A stretch of 64,000 nucleotides of DNA from JAKAGZ01 sp963748105 (GTDB lineage: Bacteria; Bacteroidota; Ignavibacteria; Ignavibacteriales; Ignavibacteriaceae), in contig CAVVHP010000011.1 in NCBI GenBank assembly GCA_963748105.1, positions 434,001-498,000 on the forward strand, written 5' to 3'. The position numbers were made by a program, and so were the translations under genes. Below the pieces are notes generated by a model. That model saw only the letters and a program-made list of their open reading frames with translations. It was not told the origin of the DNA and searched no databases. Of this stretch, positions 26,633 through 35,603 are shown piece by piece (position 1 is the stretch's first letter; the number at the start of each line of letters is the position of its first letter).

Positions 26633-28756
26633 TTATTGCCAGTCAAATATTATATGGGCTTTTGTTTCCTGGTTGGTATTGTGGTCTTTTATATCAAGGG
26701 AAAGTGAGTATTCACTTGGTTCATATTTACTCATATCAAGTTGAAAATATATTCTGGGGTTACTCTCTGCAACCTTGTAAGTTGTGGTCAGAACAATTTC
26801 TTTGTCATCACTTCCCATTCCGAATATATTTAATACTGAGTTAAATGTTTTGCTGATGCCCGATTTTTCTTCAGTTTTTTTGAGTGTAAGAGTTTGTTGA
26901 AATTCTCCGGCACCCGTTTGTAATTTTAAATTGTATAGCTCGTAGTAGATAAACATTTTCCCGCTTTCAGTAAAAATAGCAGCAGGATTTGGAAGAATAT
27001 TAATTTCACCTCTTTTTAAAGGATAATCTTTCTCACCATCTTCCTGAATATCTGATGCGAGTACAATATCACTAATATCCAGATTTGTTTTTTTGAATTT
27101 CTTTATATCAAAGGGAAAGTGATGTGAGGATACTCCTTTGTCTTCAAAACGGGTCACTTCAAAACCGAGGTTTAATGAATCCTGATTTGCAATTGTTTCA
27201 ACTGTATTAATAATGTAATCTGTGGTATCGTTAATTTTTAATTCCCGGTATTTCGGGAAAACACTGAAGGTATCGATTACTTCGGAAATCTTATTGAATA
27301 GTGGATCAAGCACAAACAGGCCTACTTTGTGATTATAAACAAAATTATTACCTGAGATTAAACTGTCCGTAGCTTTTAAACCATAGCTGAGATACAAATC
27401 AGTTCTGTAATTATCATTTACATTCTTAAATTGAGCCAGGGAATACGGCACTTCAAATTTTGGCCCCTCAAATTTCGGATCGTATGTTTCGTTTCTGATT
27501 TTCTTTACGTAATTAAAATATGTGTAAGAATCGTTTTCGTACTGCGATTGATAAACATTTCCGGGAGAGGGCTGGCTAAACTGGTACTTGCCGTTAAAAA
27601 ATGTGTCGGTAAATCCGAAGACCATATCATTGTAATACCAGACATCGGTTTTGAGTTTTACAGATGTTCTGCCGCCGGCGTTAATTTGTGGACGGAATCT
27701 TATCCGGTTTAGCGGCTCGCCGTATCTCAGGTAAACTTCTCCGCGATCACTCTTCCAGCCCGAAAGATCTGCCCTGTTTACTCCAAAGCGGAGGTTTGCA
27801 TAGGCAACTCTTGAATAATGTTCCAGTAGTCTTTCGTTATAATCTGTAAGATAAAGTGGATCTTTTACTCTCCAGTAAAGGTCAATTAAATTTTTAATAT
27901 CAATTTCAGAAAAACCTTTTATCTCATCTCCAAGCAGCGGCTTTATTAATTCTTTAACGGAGTAATATGTAAAGTCTCGTTGTTCGGCAGGTTTCATTAA
28001 TATCAGAGCTTCTTTGTATTGTCCATAAGCACCTTTCAAGTTAGAAGTTCTATAGTACATAAGTCCAAGATATAAGTGTGCTTGCTGATCGTCAGGATTT
28101 AATTCCACAAGCCGCTGTAGATATGGTATAGCTTTACCGGGTTTACCAACGTCTTCATAGAGTGTGCTTAAATGAAGAATAGCTTGTGAGTTTGTAGAAT
28201 CGTGATACAAAACTTTTAAAAAGTATTGTTCCGCCTCCTCAAAATCTTCCAGGGCAAATTTGTCAAGGCTTAACATCGGACTGAACGGATCTTCCTGAAA
28301 AACAGAATGATGAAATTCATTGAAGTCGTCTTCTTTAATTCTTCCAAGTTGAAATAAAGCAATATCATTTGTACTGTCTATTTCAAGAATATTCTCGTAT
28401 TCCTTAAAAGCCAGGCCCGGGCTAAAATATTCCATTAAAGCGGCTTTCAGTAAACGGAATTCAATATTTTCGGGGTCTTTATAAATTGCGCTTGTAAGTA
28501 ATTTCCTAGCTTCAGCTCTTCCCCTGATAGACTTTTTATTGATCAGGATTTTTGCAAGTTCGAATTGTGTCTGTGCTGTTTCTTCAATGCGTATGGAATT
28601 CTCAAAAGATATTTCGGCTTTAGCTGTATCATTTTTTGCAAGTGCTTCAAGTCCCTGCCGATAATAGGTAGAAGCAATGGAATCAGGCTCCTGCGGAAAA
28701 ATATTAATGCTGGGAATCAGCAAAATTATTATTAAATACAAAAAAGTTACTCTCAT
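26633..28756 (-). CDS. GWxTD-domain secreted protein with TPR-like repeats (copy 4)
   Basis: This encodes 707 residues from ATG 28756. The signal peptide is MRVTFLYLIIILLIPSINIFPQ. TPR-like repeats include YRQGLEALAKNDTAKAEISF, LILHLSTLYED-type and LGLMYYRTSNLKGAYGQYKE segments. The core block is KDPLYLTDYNERLLEHYSRV, followed by GWKSDRGEVYLRYGEPL near residue 332, a conservative T-to-S change in the GWxTD motif. The basic loop NRIRFRPQINAGGRTSVKLK and the C-terminal beta segment (FQLDMSKYEPSEYSLSLDIK) match the other copies. It is the first gene of the array in transcription order, with 116 bases of upstream gap, so the array promoter is probably there, although I see no clear TAnnTTTG. Confidence 0.85.
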   Translation of the reverse strand: MRVTFLYLIIILLIPSINIFPQEPDSIASTYYRQGLEALAKNDTAKAEISFENSIRIEETAQTQFELAKILINKKSIRGRAEARKLLTSAIYKDPENIEFRLLKAALMEYFSPGLAFKEYENILEIDSTNDIALFQLGRIKEDDFNEFHHSVFQEDPFSPMLSLDKFALEDFEEAEQYFLKVLYHDSTNSQAILHLSTLYEDVGKPGKAIPYLQRLVELNPDDQQAHLYLGLMYYRTSNLKGAYGQYKEALILMKPAEQRDFTYYSVKELIKPLLGDEIKGFSEIDIKNLIDLYWRVKDPLYLTDYNERLLEHYSRVAYANLRFGVNRADLSGWKSDRGEVYLRYGEPLNRIRFRPQINAGGRTSVKLKTDVWYYNDMVFGFTDTFFNGKYQFSQPSPGNVYQSQYENDSYTYFNYVKKIRNETYDPKFEGPKFEVPYSLAQFKNVNDNYRTDLYLSYGLKATDSLISGNNFVYNHKVGLFVLDPLFNKISEVIDTFSVFPKYRELKINDTTDYIINTVETIANQDSLNLGFEVTRFEDKGVSSHHFPFDIKKFKKTNLDISDIVLASDIQEDGEKDYPLKRGEINILPNPAAIFTESGKMFIYYELYNLKLQTGAGEFQQTLTLKKTEEKSGISKTFNSVLNIFGMGSDDKEIVLTTTYKVAESNPRIYFQLDMSKYEPSEYSLSLDIKDHNTNQETKAHIIFDWQ

Positions 28757-28871
28757 ATAAAAAGGCTATTCCCTTATTAGAAGGAGCAATAAAATACATT
28801 CATCCCTTTATGAAATCAACGTAAAATATTATTGTCTTTCAATAATTAAGTAAAGAATCCTGGAAGATTAT

Positions 28872-29189
28872 TTAAAAGAGGTCTTTTATAGTAAGGTATA
28901 AATCCCATATAAGACAGGATGTTAAGGGAATTTTTAACATCGCTTTTCTGTGGGAATAAATTTTAGATCCTATAAGCTGGCCCAGAAAAAATGCGCCTAC
29001 AAGGGCAGGATAAGTGATGAATTGAAAACCGAGGCCTGATAGAAACCTGAGCGCAATTACAAAAGGTACGGGTAAGTGAACAGCAAGTATCCATTGTAAT
29101 GAAAATTTATTTACGCTTTTTCTCCAGTAACCGAACGGTATATTAATTACCAGTACAATTATCGCAACATATAATACATTCAGATACAC
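28872..29189 (-). CDS. Small conserved membrane protein, function unknown
   Basis: This 105-residue protein has three likely transmembrane helices: residues 4-20 (LYVAIIVLVINIPFGYW), 30-48 and 58-75. FGYWRKSVNKFS and HLPVPFVIALR are its most conserved-looking parts. The start is GTG at 29189, and the preceding decarboxylase stop shares its last base (TAGTG), indicating coupled translation. No family name is known to me. Its placement suggests an accessory to the decarboxylase or simple operon neighbourhood. Confidence 0.6.
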   Translation of the reverse strand: MYLNVLYVAIIVLVINIPFGYWRKSVNKFSLQWILAVHLPVPFVIALRFLSGLGFQFITYPALVGAFFLGQLIGSKIYSHRKAMLKIPLTSCLIWDLYLTIKDLF

Positions 29190-30645
29190 TAACTAAATTC
29201 CTTATAATTATTTTCAAGAAGATTTACTTTCTCTTTTAATATTTTTATTGCCAGGTCAATGGTTGAAAGATGGGTCCTGAAAGCCAGCAATGCAAGACGG
29301 AATGTAAATTTCCCGTCGATTATTGTTGAAGTAATAAATACCCGGCCGTCTTTGTGAATTTCTTTCAGCAGCAATTCGTTAAATTTATTCTGATTCCCTT
29401 TTTCGGGAACGTATCTGAAAGTAACTACAGATAATTCCGGCTCCGGGCCCGTTTCAAATCCTTTTGTGTTTTTTATTGTCTTATAAAAATATTTTGCCAG
29501 CTGCAATTTTTCTTCCAGGGCAGCACGGAACGGTTTTACTCCGTGAATTTTTAAAGGCAGCCAAAGCCTAGTCCCCTGAAATGTTTTGTTAGTTCCGGGG
29601 AAAGATCGGCGGGGGAAAGTTCGTCTGTTGCCGATAGCGCGTCCTGCATATAGTTTGCCTGGTAATAATGAGCCGCGGCAAGGTGTTTTACATCTTTTAC
29701 AATTACTACCCCGAGGCCGTAGGGGAGGAACAATCCTTTATGCGGATCAATTACGAATGAGTCAGAAAGATTTATTCCTTTTAATTTCTTCTTTCCTGTT
29801 TCTGATAAAACAAAGAATCCTCCATATGCACCATCAATGTGATACCATAGATTATTCTTCTTTGCGATCTTCCCGATTTCTTCCAGGGGATCAATTGCAC
29901 CAATATCCGTAGTTCCGGCTGATCCGATTACCAGCCAGGGAATCAGCCCTTTCTTTTTATCTTTTTTAATTTGTTTTTCAATTTCACCGGGAATCATTCT
30001 GAATTTATCATCGAGCGGGATATATCTTTTCACAGCATCATGCAGACCGGCAATTCTCAAAGCTTTATCTATACAATGATGGACATGTTCAGAAAGATAA
30101 ATAACAGCCTTGTGGTAATTTCTTGATCTTAAAATTTTTGCGTCTCGTGCGGTAATTATCGCAATTAAATTTGCAACACTTCCACCTGATGCTAAATTTC
30201 CACCGGCAGATTTTGGATACTTTACAAGGTCGCACATCCAGCGGATTAGCATGTTTTCCATCCTTACCGCGCCGGGAGAGGCAAAGAATAACCCTGCAAA
30301 CCTGTTTGTTACGGCTGCCATATAATCAGCAAGTGATGAAGTGTAAATTCCCCCGCCGGGAATGTAACCAAGATGTCCACCGGAAGCTGGATTTAAATTC
30401 GGTGTGTCAACATTCTTTTCAATTATCTTTAACGCTTTATCAATTTTTATAGGCTCTTCAGAAATGGGGGAGTTGTAAATATCTATCCCTTTATCTTCTG
30501 ATGCGACAAATGCTTTCTTTTCATAAATTTCATCAAGAAAATGTTCTGTATAATCAATTACTTTATTTCTTACAGATTTTCTTTTTATTGAATTCGGTTC
30601 AAGTTTGCGTGCTTCTTTTTCCAGCCTTTTTATTTTGTTTATCAT
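29189..30645 (-). pseudogene. PLP-dependent aromatic-amino-acid-type decarboxylase, one frameshift
   Basis: This is a group II amino-acid decarboxylase of about 485 residues. From ATG 30645 it shows HLGYIPGGGIYTSSLADYMA, the cofactor-binding region (NLASGGSVANLIA), HIDGAYGGF with the PLP-pocket Asp, and the Schiff-base lysine in DSFVIDPHKGLFLPYG. Near 29570 the frame changes: HFRGL continues as RLWLPLKIHGVKPFRAAL in the next frame and runs to 29189, the usual family C-terminus (VTSTIIDGK-like FITSTIIDGKFTFRLA). Substrates in this family include tyrosine, tryptophan, DOPA and glutamate; the exact one cannot be read. A one-base error at 29570 is the simplest explanation. Confidence 0.75.
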
Positions 30646-30711
30646 ATTACAATCTATAATTTTTGTTATTCAAATATTAAAATTAGTAAAATTTGTAATG
30701 GCGTTCGATGT

Positions 30712-30743
30712 TAAAAAAAATAAACCCCTGAAAAACAGGGGTT
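30712..30743 (-). terminator. Terminator after the M61 peptidase gene
   Basis: AACCCCTG (30723-30730) pairs with CAGGGGTT (30736-30743) around a five-base loop, followed on the minus strand by eight T. It lies 28 bases after the stop at 30771. A short A/T-rich run on the other side would let it also work from the plus strand. Confidence 0.8.
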
Positions 30744-30770
30744 ATTTTTTCAATAATATATTCGGGTATT

Positions 30771-32570
30771 TTATTTGATGCTAAGCCATTTATTGTAGAT
30801 CATTTGTTGTCTTTCAGTCGGTTTCTCCACTTTCACCAGTTTATATTTATAATTGTGGTGCGTCTTTAATTTTACGTCCAGTGACTTAAGAATTCCATCC
30901 CTTGATACAGTAACCTTTAATACATCGCCCGGTTTATATTGGTTGATGATTTTTTTCAGATTATCAAAATCAACTCTGTATCCGTTAAGGGCAATAATTT
31001 CATCATTTGCATTTATGCCTCCATCGTAAGCTGATGTACCAACTTCAACACTTCTAACGATTAATTTCCCATTTTTATCAAAGGTTCTTGCCCCAAAGTG
31101 ACTTTCGTCTTTACCATTATCGACTAACTTTAAGCCCGCGTAATCGAAATATTTATTATAAACTATATCTTTTGTGGAATAAACATAATCTTTAAAAAAC
31201 TTATCAAGATTTTCGCCAGCTATTTTTTCAACTGTTGCTTTATACTCTTCGTCGGTAAAACCTCTTCCAAGTTTTTTATAATACTCATTATATAAATATT
31301 TTAATACGTCATCATAATTTTTCCTGCCGTTCGTATTGTTGATAATTTCAAGATCGAGAAGTGCACCTAATACTGCACCTGAAGCATAATAAGTAAGTGT
31401 AGTGTTGTTGCTGTTTTCATTTGGCTGATATTGCTTTATCCACGTATCAAAGCTTGACTCAGCAGGTGATTGCACTTTTCTTCCGGGCTGACCTTCAACA
31501 TAAGAAATACCTCCGCTTACACGGCCGAGATAACTTTCAGGACTAATTATTCCAGATCTTCTCAATATTAGTGAACCGTAATAGGAAGTTACACCTTCCA
31601 TTTCCCATAGCAATCTTGTATAATTCTCTTTTTGGTAATCAAAAGGTCCAAGCGCTACAGGACGAATTCTTTTTACATTCCATAAATGGAAATATTCGTG
31701 CGATACAGTTCCTAGAAAACGCATCAGCATATTGGGAGAATAAATCCATCTGTTTACTTCTAGAGTTGTTGAGTTAAGATGTTCCAGTCCACCGCTTCCA
31801 TGCTCCAGGTTATGAATAATAAATGTATAGTGTTTATTTGGATTCTCACCAACTACTTTTGTCTCTTCTTCGACAATTTTTGTCATATATTTTTTTAATG
31901 TATCTACATTGTAATTTGCATCGCCGTACATTGCCACATAGTGTTTTACACCTGCGGCATTAAATTCAAAAACGTCCTGATTTCCTATTTCAATTGGAGA
32001 ATCTACAAGAATATCATAATTGGGGGAATAATATGTTAACTTTTTTTCAGCCACAGGCTCAAGTCCAGTGCTTACTTTTTTCCAATCTTTATACGGAGTG
32101 ATGGTTAATGTGGAAGGTAAATCTTTCATTTTGTTTATGTACATAAAAATGCTGGTTCCATTCAGGTATCCGTGGCCGGAATCGAGAAAACTTGTTCTTA
32201 CGGAAGCCTTAAAAGCGTAGACATCATATTTAATATTTACTTCATCAGAATTTTTACTATAAACACGCCAGGTATATTTGTTTATTTTTTCGAATTTGAG
32301 TTCATTCCCGTTTGCATTGTATGCATGAAAAAACTCCACGTTTTTAGGAAAATCTCTTACAAGATATGAACCCGGTGCCCACACGGGCATAAGAAAATCT
32401 ATATAATTTTTTTGTAATCCCTTAATTTTTGTTGTTACTTCAAAATAATGAGTATATGGTTTGCTCATTGAGAGGAAATATTCAAGTTGTAAATTCTGAG
32501 CTTGCATATTTGCAGACAGTATAAGGGACAATAAGAATAAGACAATTATTACTTTTACTGAACGTTTCAT
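30771..32570 (-). CDS. M61-family glycyl aminopeptidase with PDZ domain
   Basis: This 599-residue secreted metallopeptidase has a signal peptide (1-24, ending MQAQ). An N-terminal beta domain (FLMPVWAPGSYLVRDF near 60) is followed by the catalytic domain with HGSGGLEHLNST and the zinc motif HEYFH in GTVSHEYFHLWNVKRIRP near residue 290. The glutamate-containing LLWEMEGVTSYYGSLIL follows. The C-terminus is a PDZ domain (about 490-580, GGINANDEIIALNGYRVD). Length and layout are typical of M61, which removes N-terminal Gly/Ala from peptides in the periplasm or outside. It has its own terminator and looks monocistronic. Confidence 0.9.
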   Translation of the reverse strand: MKRSVKVIIVLFLLSLILSANMQAQNLQLEYFLSMSKPYTHYFEVTTKIKGLQKNYIDFLMPVWAPGSYLVRDFPKNVEFFHAYNANGNELKFEKINKYTWRVYSKNSDEVNIKYDVYAFKASVRTSFLDSGHGYLNGTSIFMYINKMKDLPSTLTITPYKDWKKVSTGLEPVAEKKLTYYSPNYDILVDSPIEIGNQDVFEFNAAGVKHYVAMYGDANYNVDTLKKYMTKIVEEETKVVGENPNKHYTFIIHNLEHGSGGLEHLNSTTLEVNRWIYSPNMLMRFLGTVSHEYFHLWNVKRIRPVALGPFDYQKENYTRLLWEMEGVTSYYGSLILRRSGIISPESYLGRVSGGISYVEGQPGRKVQSPAESSFDTWIKQYQPNENSNNTTLTYYASGAVLGALLDLEIINNTNGRKNYDDVLKYLYNEYYKKLGRGFTDEEYKATVEKIAGENLDKFFKDYVYSTKDIVYNKYFDYAGLKLVDNGKDESHFGARTFDKNGKLIVRSVEVGTSAYDGGINANDEIIALNGYRVDFDNLKKIINQYKPGDVLKVTVSRDGILKSLDVKLKTHHNYKYKLVKVEKPTERQQMIYNKWLSIK

Positions 32571-33010
32571 AGCACCTGTAAATTTTATGATGAAAAAATT
32601 AGAAGCTTTAATCCATAGAAGGCTTTTTGAAATTAAAAGTAAATAATTACAGAATCAATCAATTTGGGATAAGTGAATCTTCTTTAAAATAAAAAAACCG
32701 CCCCAGAATTGAGGCGGTCTCAAAAATGATCCTCTTTAACTTGTTTGTTCATCGTAACCATACATCTTTAAAAGAATCTTTAGCTAACACATAAAATCAA
32801 GGACCATTTTTATATTCACTAATAATAAGAGTTATAAAACATTCATTAGAACTACTATATTATATACAATCTTGGGGGTGTTAAAGTTCCAATAAAATAT
32901 CTTTGTTTAAATTCTCTACATTATTAGACAGGGAACCAAATCTAAAGGTTGTATTAATTTTAATCATAAGGTGAAAAAAAGTTGAGGCAATCGGAGTTCT
33001 TCTTCCCGAT
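32571..33010. other. Gene-free interval with one terminator
   Basis: Apart from the hairpin at 32690-32718 I see no gene. The minus strand between 33010 and the hairpin has only a tiny ATG frame (MYGYDEQTS) with no ribosome-binding site. The interval could be a long 3' untranslated region of the ABC-2 operon or hold a small RNA ending at the hairpin. Confidence 0.4.
32690..32718 (-). terminator. Terminator 290 bases beyond the ABC-2 operon
   Basis: ACCGCC (32697-32702) pairs with GGCGGT (32713-32718), followed on the minus strand by a run of seven T. It points away from the ABC-2 genes at 33011-35178. Confidence 0.7.
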
Positions 33011-34243
33011 TTAGGCTATTGACAGGATGTTTTTCTTAAAATTGTTGATTGAAATAACCATCATTACTGAACCGATTCCAACCAGAACCAGTGCCCTTAG
33101 TGCCACGTCAGTAATCGGGAGATGGCGCCAGAAAATATCATAAAATCCCTGAATACCCCAGTAATTTACGGAAACCACCGCAATGTGCTGCATAATTGCC
33201 GGCATTAGAAAAAGCGGTACCATGCTTCCTCCAATTGCGGACATTACAAGTATAATCAGAGTAGAATAACTTTCCACCTGCTTCCTGGTTTTTGCAATGG
33301 AAGCGATGAAGATTCCAAATGAAGCACAAGCAAAGGCTGTGGTCAGAATCATCAGAGCGAGAGATGGAAAATCAATGAAAATATTCAATCCGAAAGCCAC
33401 CCAGGCAAAAATAAACATTACAGACAACTGGATAATTGAAACTGCAATTGTGGCAAGCATTTTTCCGAATAAAATAGAAGTAGGATGAATGGGGGAGTAC
33501 AACAATTTTTTAAGTGTGCCTTCTTCTTTTTCCATGAGCATCCCGCTTCCCATGCCGGTAACGGTAAATAACAGCATCATTATTGCCGTACCGGCAACTG
33601 CTTGAATCAGCCCGAGGTTTTGTTCAGCTTTTGCAAACACGGGTGTGGTTTTGATACCTAAAGAATTATTTGCAGGGTTTTCATCACTCTTACCAAAATT
33701 ATTCATCTGTTCATCAACTTTTTGCTGTATGATAGCCAGGTTCCCCGGAGATAAATCCGGGTTGTTTTTTTCAATCATTTTTTTGATGCTTTTCTTAATT
33801 GTCTTTTGACCAACAATTCCCATTAGTTTTGAAAAAAGTACCTGTTGCAGAAGCCCCGCTTCTATTTGTCTGGATTGGTCATAAAATAACTCCATTGACG
33901 GGCTGCTTCCATTATCTACTGAGTCTTTAAAACCCTTATAAAAAACAAGCAATGCTACGCGGCTTCCTTTTTTTACTTCTGCTTTTCCTTTTTCAAAGGT
34001 AATTTGCTTTATATCCAGAGATTTCATGGTATCAAGTTCAGAAATTACATTTTTTGTCATTTCTGTATTATCTCGGTCTGAAATAAAAATTGAGATTGGA
34101 TTTGCATCATTTGATCCACCACCTACGCCGCCGAACGCGAAAGCAAAAAGTGATATTAAAGCAATTGGCAAAAATAAAGTTAAAATTACGGCCCTTTTGT
34201 CGTGGATGATCAGGCGCAGGTCTTTGATTGCTAATTTTAACAT
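33011..34243 (-). CDS. ABC-2 type exporter permease
   Basis: This 410-residue inner-membrane protein has one N-terminal helix (RAVILTLFLPIALISLFAFAF), a periplasmic domain of about 190 residues, then five helices from residue 225 on. EEGTLKKLLYSPIHPTSILFGKM is the ABC2 permease signature loop after the second helix. This is the YhfE/NatB/Ybh type that exports drugs, lipids or ions with a separate ATPase. That ATPase is encoded five bases upstream (34249-35178). The cargo is unknown. Confidence 0.9.
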   Translation of the reverse strand: MLKLAIKDLRLIIHDKRAVILTLFLPIALISLFAFAFGGVGGGSNDANPISIFISDRDNTEMTKNVISELDTMKSLDIKQITFEKGKAEVKKGSRVALLVFYKGFKDSVDNGSSPSMELFYDQSRQIEAGLLQQVLFSKLMGIVGQKTIKKSIKKMIEKNNPDLSPGNLAIIQQKVDEQMNNFGKSDENPANNSLGIKTTPVFAKAEQNLGLIQAVAGTAIMMLLFTVTGMGSGMLMEKEEGTLKKLLYSPIHPTSILFGKMLATIAVSIIQLSVMFIFAWVAFGLNIFIDFPSLALMILTTAFACASFGIFIASIAKTRKQVESYSTLIILVMSAIGGSMVPLFLMPAIMQHIAVVSVNYWGIQGFYDIFWRHLPITDVALRALVLVGIGSVMMVISINNFKKNILSIA

Positions 34244-34248
34244 AATTT

Positions 34249-35178
34249 TTAATCCCTCAGTTTTCTACCGGTCAGATTCAAGAATATTGTTTCAAGATTT
34301 ACCTTTTGAATTTCTATCTGTTGTATTCCTACTTTTGCATTATTCAATTCAGTGAGAATTAAAGGAAGGTCTCTACCGCTGTTTTTACTTGAAAATGTGA
34401 TTACGCCATTGGATATATCCAGACAGTTTTTTATTTGCTTTATTTTCTCCACATTAAACTCTTCAGAATTTTCAGAGTGAATCTTAATTGACTCTTCTGC
34501 TTTTGTTGTTTCACGCAATTCATCAAGTGTTCCCTCAGCAATTATATTACCGTGGTCTATAATTCCAATCCGGTCACACAATCTTTCGGCTTCTTCCATA
34601 TAGTGAGTTGTATAGATTATTGTCATTCCGTTTTGATGAAGCTCTTCCAGTACATCAAAAATTAAATTCCTGCTTTGCGGATCAATTCCCACGGTCGGCT
34701 CGTCCATAAATAATATTTTGGGAGAATGAAGCAGTGCCGACGCAATATTTATTCTTCTTTTCATTCCTCCGGAATATGTCTTTATTTTATCTTTTTTCCT
34801 GTCGGATAAGCCCATCAGCGACAGGGTCTCATCAATTTTATTTTGCAGGTCTTCGTAATTAAGGCTATAAAGACTGCCCCAGAACATGAGGTTATCGTAT
34901 GCCGAAAGTTCGTTGTAAAGCGAAATTTCCTGTGGCACAACACCTATAGATTTCTTGCATTCCATAGAATTATTTTTCAGGTCGGTCCCGTTAATTTTCA
35001 CGTAGCCTGTATCGGGTTGAGAGATTGTGCTGATAACATTTATCGTCGTGGTTTTTCCTGCTCCGTTTGGTCCCAAAAGCCCGTAAAGCTCCCCTTCTTT
35101 TATAGAAAAGCTTACCCTTTTTAAGGCTTCAACATTTCCAAATTTTTTTGAGAGGTTCGAAACTTCTAAAATATTCAT
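34249..35178 (-). CDS. ABC-2 type exporter ATPase
   Basis: This 309-residue ATPase has a Walker A GPNGAGKTTTINVIS, Q-loop GVVPQEISLYNELSAYDNL, signature YSGGMKRRINIASALLHSP, Walker B ILFMDEPTVGIDPQSR and switch YTTHYMEEAERLCD. The C-terminal 80 residues form the extra domain seen in exporters of the CcmA/NatA type (IIAEGTLDELRETTKAEESI and following). It is the first gene of a two-gene operon with the permease at 33011-34243, five bases apart. Energises export through that permease. Confidence 0.9.
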   Translation of the reverse strand: MNILEVSNLSKKFGNVEALKRVSFSIKEGELYGLLGPNGAGKTTTINVISTISQPDTGYVKINGTDLKNNSMECKKSIGVVPQEISLYNELSAYDNLMFWGSLYSLNYEDLQNKIDETLSLMGLSDRKKDKIKTYSGGMKRRINIASALLHSPKILFMDEPTVGIDPQSRNLIFDVLEELHQNGMTIIYTTHYMEEAERLCDRIGIIDHGNIIAEGTLDELRETTKAEESIKIHSENSEEFNVEKIKQIKNCLDISNGVITFSSKNSGRDLPLILTELNNAKVGIQQIEIQKVNLETIFLNLTGRKLRD

Positions 35179-35272
35179 GATAGCATATTTATTTGCTGTT
35201 AGATGGAATTTGGCACCGGGGATAAATTAAAAAAAAGGGGAGTATATAACAAATATTATTAGAAAGGTCCCT

Positions 35273-35548
35273 TTATTTGGAGGAGTATTTAGAAAATGTC
35301 TTTCGGAGTTTTTCATCGTATTTGTTCTTTTTATATCCTGGGCCGTAATAATGATGAGCAAAACAGTTCATGTCTTTGCTCAGACTATTCCATCAGAAAC
35401 CAGTTGGAATTTTTTGAAAATCTTTTACAGCTATTTCTGTACCTTTTCCAAATATTCCGTCCACTATGAGGTTATAACTATTCTTATTTAATAGTTTTTA
35501 TAATAGCTCTACAGAGTCTCCACGGGAGCGTATTTTTAGAGTTGTCAT
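35273..35548 (-). pseudogene. Decayed N-acetylmuramidase-type cell-wall hydrolase
   Basis: From ATG 35548 the minus strand reads MTTLKIRSRGDSVELL, a stop where Gln is expected, then KLLNKNSYNLIVDGIFGKG and TEIAVKDFQ. This is a peptidoglycan-binding domain (PF01471 type). A frame change gives FQLVSDGIV, stop, AKT, stop, fitting DGIVGAKTW with Gly and Trp codons turned into stops. The first frame resumes with FAHHYYGPGYKKNKYDEKLR, ending at 35275. That is like the C-terminus of the N-acetylmuramidase (DUF3380) family (FAxxYNGPxYxxNxYDxKL). The central catalytic part, about 130-150 residues, is gone. At least three nonsense codons plus the internal loss make this a true pseudogene. Confidence 0.55.
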
Positions 35549-35603
35549 AAAGTCCCTTAATTGTGCTAAAAACTATGAAATTAAACTATTTCCTTTTATG
35601 ACA

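Noticed and set aside
32730..32790. Nine-codon frame MYGYDEQTS on the minus strand
   Set aside because: No ribosome-binding site and too short to judge; kept only as part of the small-RNA remark.
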